Shown here: one piece after another, positions 16,267 through 19,196 of the stretch
Layout: each line of letters begins with the position of its first letter
How positions within the stretch are numbered: the first letter of the stretch is position 1
NCBI GenBank assembly: GCA_002308195.1
Contig: DBVU01000065.1
Coordinates: 1 to 19,196 of the forward strand
DNA length: 19,196 nt
Direction: 5' to 3'
From: Bacteroidales bacterium UBA1256
GTDB taxonomy: Bacteria > Bacteroidota > Bacteroidia > Bacteroidales > Paludibacteraceae
Notes under the pieces: generated by a model
Seen by the model: only the letters and a program-made list of their open reading frames with translations
Told to the model about the DNA's origin: nothing
Database searches by the model: none
Position numbers and translations under genes: made by a program

Positions 16267-17445
16267 TTATACCTTATAGGAAATGCATTTGTATGCGCGT
16301 TCTGCTTTCTCCAATGCCTTCTCTACCGACTCATCGGTAGCCAGTACTACACCGTAGCGACGATGACCGTGAACGGCCGGTTTTCCGAATAAGCGAAGTT
16401 GTACACCCGGAATAGCCAACGCTTTGTCCAAACCATCGAAAGTAACCTCCATACCTTCGCCCTCGATGACGATAGCCTTGCTAGCTGACGGTTGGAAGAA
16501 ACGAATCTCTGGAATCGGCAAGCCCAATACGGCACGTGCGTGCAATGCAAATTCGCTTAGATCCTGGCTAATCATCGTAACCATACCGGTGTCGTGCGGA
16601 CGCGGGCTAACCTCGGAGAAGATAACCTTGTCACCCTGAACAAACATTTCAACGCCAAAGATACCATATCCGCCCAATGCATCGGTAATCGTTTTGGCAA
16701 TCTTTTTAGCAGCCTCCAGGGCCTCGTCTGTCATTGCTTGCGGTTGCCAGGACTCGCGGTAATCGCCGTCCACCTGATGGTGACCGATGGGGTTCAGGAA
16801 TGTCGTGCCGCCGATGTGACGCACGGTCAGAAGAGTGATCTCATAATCAAAATGAATAAATCCTTCTACGATAACACGACCGGCACCGGCACGACCGCCT
16901 TCTTGCGATATTGCCCATGCAGTCTCGACCTCAGCTTCGGAATGAACCGTGGATTGGCCGTGACCAGAAGAAGACATAATCGGCTTGACTACGCACGGAA
17001 CACCAATCTCCTTGACAGCGGCAATGAACTCGTCGTGATTGTCTGCAAATTTGTACGGAGCAGTCGGCAGATGCAACTCCTCAGATGCCAAACGACGAAT
17101 AGCCTCGCGATTCATAGTGAGGAAAGCCGCCTTTGCTGTCGGAATCACGCGATAGCCTTCTTTCTCCAATTCAACCAAAGTTGGAGTGGCGATAGCCTCC
17201 ACCTCCGGGATGATAAGCGAAGGTTTCTCTTGTTCAACAATCTCACGCAAACGTTTACCGTCTAGCATGTTGAATACATGCGAGCGATGTGCAACCTGCA
17301 TAGCAGGCGCATTCTCATAACGGTCACAAGCAATTACTTCTACACCATAACGCTGAAGTTCAATGGTTACTTCTTTACCGAGTTCACCGCTACCGAGTAG
17401 CAGTGCACGAGTGGCGACTTGAGTTAGAGGAGTTCCAAAATTCAT
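16267..17445 (-). CDS. purT: Formate-dependent phosphoribosylglycinamide formyltransferase (GAR transformylase 2)
   Basis: The 392-residue ATP-grasp enzyme, the same length as E. coli PurT, formylates GAR to FGAR using free formate and ATP instead of 10-formyltetrahydrofolate. [13 protein letters not shown] near residues 14-26 is the N-terminal nucleotide-fold signature, followed by [15 protein letters not shown], the central [17 protein letters not shown]-grasp stretch and [15 protein letters not shown] late in the protein. No PurN appears in the window. It sits between folD (11 nt upstream) and purB (5 nt downstream). Its need for formate makes the FNT channel at the end of the run functionally suggestive. 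Confidence 0.97.
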   Translation of the reverse strand: MNFGTPLTQVATRALLLGSGELGKEVTIELQRYGVEVIACDRYENAPAMQVAHRSHVFNMLDGKRLREIVEQEKPSLIIPEVEAIATPTLVELEKEGYRVIPTAKAAFLTMNREAIRRLASEELHLPTAPYKFADNHDEFIAAVKEIGVPCVVKPIMSSSGHGQSTVHSEAEVETAWAISQEGGRAGAGRVIVEGFIHFDYEITLLTVRHIGGTTFLNPIGHHQVDGDYRESWQPQAMTDEALEAAKKIAKTITDALGGYGIFGVEMFVQGDKVIFSEVSPRPHDTGMVTMISQDLSEFALHARAVLGLPIPEIRFFQPSASKAIVIEGEGMEVTFDGLDKALAIPGVQLRLFGKPAVHGHRRYGVVLATDESVEKALEKAERAYKCISYKV

Positions 17446-17456
17446 GATCGTAAGTT

Positions 17457-18305
17457 TTATTTGTTGATTCGTTGTTTATAACATTCTATTGTATTGTGCA
17501 TCAGCATTGTGATGGTCATTGGTCCTACACCACCAGGCACCGGAGTAATGGCTCCAGCCACAGGTGCTACTGAGTCGAAATCGACATCTCCTACCAAACG
17601 GCCGTCAGCGGTACGATTAATACCCACGTCAATTACCGTTGCGCCCGGTTTGACCATATCACCGGTTATCATTTGTGGGCGACCGACTGCCACAATTAGG
17701 ATATCTGCTTCGCGGCAAACAGCGGCCAGATTGGCGGTACGACTATGCGCGATAGTGACTGTGCAATGCTTATCCAACAGCAGTTTTGCAATCGGTTTGC
17801 CCACTATGTTACTACGACCTACTACTACTGCATGACGCCCCTCTAAAGGAGTTCCGCTTTGCTCAAGCAATGCCACAATACCCATAGGCGTGCAAGGCAC
17901 AATTGTGTGCTGATTGAGCCAGAGTTTAGCCACGTTAGTAGGATGGAATCCGTCCACGTCTTTCTCCGGTGCAATAGCGTTTATCACACATTGCTCATCG
18001 ATGTGCTTAGGGAGAGGCAACTGCACCAAGATGCCATCTACATTGTTATTTTCGTTGCGCTCGCGGATAATGCGAAGTAGTTCGGCCTGACTCGTCGTTT
18101 CGGGCAACTGGATTAACTCACCATCAAAACCGCAATATTCAGTAGCCTTAATCTTGCTTCTAACATAGGACATACTAGCCGGATTCTCACCGACAATGAT
18201 TACATCCAAACAAGGTTTACGGCCATACTGTTCAGTCAACGCGGCCACTTGCTCGCGCATCTGTTCTTTCAACTCTTTTGCTATTTGCTTGCCGTCTATT
18301 ATCAT
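17457..18305 (-). CDS. folD: Bifunctional methylenetetrahydrofolate dehydrogenase/cyclohydrolase
   Basis: The 282-residue enzyme oxidises 5,10-methylene-THF to 5,10-methenyl-THF with NADP and hydrolyses it to 10-formyl-THF, the one-carbon donor for purine steps. The catalytic YVxxKxKA motif is at 47-54 with Lys51 as the active-site lysine. QLPLP (95-99), DVDGF (116-120), the dinucleotide-binding [11 protein letters not shown] (161-171) and a terminal [10 protein letters not shown] complete the family signature. I start at the ATG at 18305, which overlaps the purD stop as ATGA (18302-18305). The in-frame codon at 18314 is TTG and would add only three residues inside purD. It supplies folate one-carbon units to the purine run. 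Confidence 0.96.
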   Translation of the reverse strand: MIIDGKQIAKELKEQMREQVAALTEQYGRKPCLDVIIVGENPASMSYVRSKIKATEYCGFDGELIQLPETTSQAELLRIIRERNENNNVDGILVQLPLPKHIDEQCVINAIAPEKDVDGFHPTNVAKLWLNQHTIVPCTPMGIVALLEQSGTPLEGRHAVVVGRSNIVGKPIAKLLLDKHCTVTIAHSRTANLAAVCREADILIVAVGRPQMITGDMVKPGATVIDVGINRTADGRLVGDVDFDSVAPVAGAITPVPGGVGPMTITMLMHNTIECYKQRINK

Positions 18306-19196
18306 AAAGCCCAATGTGCGATATCTTTCCGGTAGAACAAGTTTGTACAGTGTATTTTCTTAATCTCAGCATATACTTTCTGCTGCGCTTGGCGGATATC
18401 ATCTCCGTAAGCGACACACATAAGTACACGTCCTCCATTGGTCAGTAGATGACCTTCCTTAAGCAATGTGCCCATATGCAGCACCAGTCCGCCGAAATTC
18501 TCCAGGCCAATAATCTCAGCGCCCTTGGTATAAGCGCCGGGGTACCCACAAGAAGCCATCACAACGCCCACCGTAGCTTGCTTACGCCACTGGATATTGT
18601 CCAATGGTTCGCCCATAGCAATAGCATGGAAGACCGTATAGGCATCGCTCTCCAAGAGAGGCAACACGACTTCTGTCTCCGGGTCTCCGAAACGGGCATT
18701 GAATTCGATCACGCGAATGCCGTCTGCGGTTTTCATCAAGCCTCCGTAGAGAACACCTGTCAAGGGTTTGCCCTCTTGAACCATCGCGTCCGCGACGCGT
18801 TGAAGGATATGTTCCCGTGCCCATTTCTCTTCCTCGGCAGTAATAAAAGGCAGCGGAGTATAGGCTCCCATTCCCCCGGTATTGGGTCCTTTGTCTCCAT
18901 CGAAGACGCGCTTGTGGTCCTGACTGAGAGGCATCGGATAGACACGATGATGATCAACGAAAGCCATGAAAGAAAATTCTGGCCCCTCTAAGAAATCCTC
19001 GATAACCACTTTGCCTTTACCAAAAGCTTCGCCTACCAGCATATCGCTGAGAGCCAGCTGCGCCTCTTGTTCGTTTTGCGGAATCACCACCCCTTTGCCC
19101 GCCGCGAGTCCATCATATTTGATCACCGTGGGGTAAGTATTGCGGGAACGAACATATCGAATAGCCTCATCATAATCAGAGAAACTACGATAGGCT
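18302..19196 (-). CDS. purD: Phosphoribosylamine-glycine ligase (GAR synthetase), N-terminus outside the window
   Basis: The enzyme ligates 5-phosphoribosylamine and glycine with ATP to make GAR, the step between PurF and PurT. The frame is open to the window edge: the last bases encode YRSFSDYDEAIRYVR, leading into TVIKYDGLAAGKGVVI, the ATP-grasp nucleotide-binding motif in mid-protein. A GTG at 19126 lies inside that motif and is not a real start. Further signatures are GPNTGGMGAYTP and RFGDPETEVVLPLL with the metal-binding residues. About 298 residues are visible; a full PurD is around 420-430. The TGA overlaps the folD ATG. Its substrate is the unstable product of PurF, which makes the atypical PurF-like gene in the same run notable. 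Confidence 0.96.
   Translation of the reverse strand, partial: AYRSFSDYDEAIRYVRSRNTYPTVIKYDGLAAGKGVVIPQNEQEAQLALSDMLVGEAFGKGKVVIEDFLEGPEFSFMAFVDHHRVYPMPLSQDHKRVFDGDKGPNTGGMGAYTPLPFITAEEEKWAREHILQRVADAMVQEGKPLTGVLYGGLMKTADGIRVIEFNARFGDPETEVVLPLLESDAYTVFHAIAMGEPLDNIQWRKQATVGVVMASCGYPGAYTKGAEIIGLENFGGLVLHMGTLLKEGHLLTNGGRVLMCVAYGDDIRQAQQKVYAEIKKIHCTNLFYRKDIAHWAL

Noticed and set aside
18306..18314. TTG start for folD three codons upstream.
   Set aside because: The ATG at 18305 gives the standard FolD N-terminus and an ATGA overlap with purD.

Overview
This window looks like a chromosomal segment of a Bacteroidota bacterium, most likely a Bacteroidales member. Three things support this: two promoters of the Bacteroidetes type (TTTG, 20-nt spacer, TAnnTTTG), a very large TamB homologue, and a PurF-like protein of the 'MxGFFG' kind that I associate with Bacteroidales. 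GC is close to 48-50% in the lines I sampled. The window is almost fully coding, and the only sizeable non-coding stretch is 240-489. I saw no mobile element, CRISPR array, rRNA or tRNA.

Layout. (1) 1-239, minus strand: the first 79 codons of rplS (ribosomal protein L19), with a leader of about 130 nt. (2) 374-461: two back-to-back promoters, one for rplS and one for the rightward genes. (3) 490-6309, plus strand: tamB (envelope biogenesis, best start GTG at 490), then a class I aminotransferase of the aspartate aminotransferase type 24 nt downstream. (4) 6290-19196, minus strand: a tightly packed nucleotide-biosynthesis run. In transcription order it is purD (5' part outside the window), folD, purT, purB, purA, carA, carB, purC, a purF-like gene and a formate/nitrite-transporter (FNT) family channel gene. 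Its last gene overlaps the end of the aminotransferase gene by 20 bp, tail to tail.

How the genes work together. PurD, PurT, PurC and PurB are steps of de novo IMP synthesis, and PurB and PurA convert IMP to AMP. FolD interconverts folate one-carbon units and can yield formate equivalents. PurT uses formate directly, so an FNT-type channel as last gene of the run would fit formate entry or balance. CarAB supplies carbamoyl phosphate for pyrimidines and arginine. PurA and PurC consume aspartate, which the convergent aminotransferase gene may supply. Three junctions (purD/folD, purB/purA, purA/carA) are 4-nt ATGA overlaps, which supports co-translation.

The most notable point is the PurF-like protein. 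Its phosphoribosyltransferase motif and four cysteines at the positions of the Fe-S ligands of B. subtilis PurF are present. Its N-terminal glutaminase domain has lost the nucleophile Cys (Ala2 instead) together with the recognisable glutamine-binding and oxyanion-hole motifs. It should not hydrolyse glutamine, so it may use free ammonia, a partner glutaminase, or do something else. The CarB sequence also resembles the eukaryotic CAD-type synthetase more than E. coli CarB.
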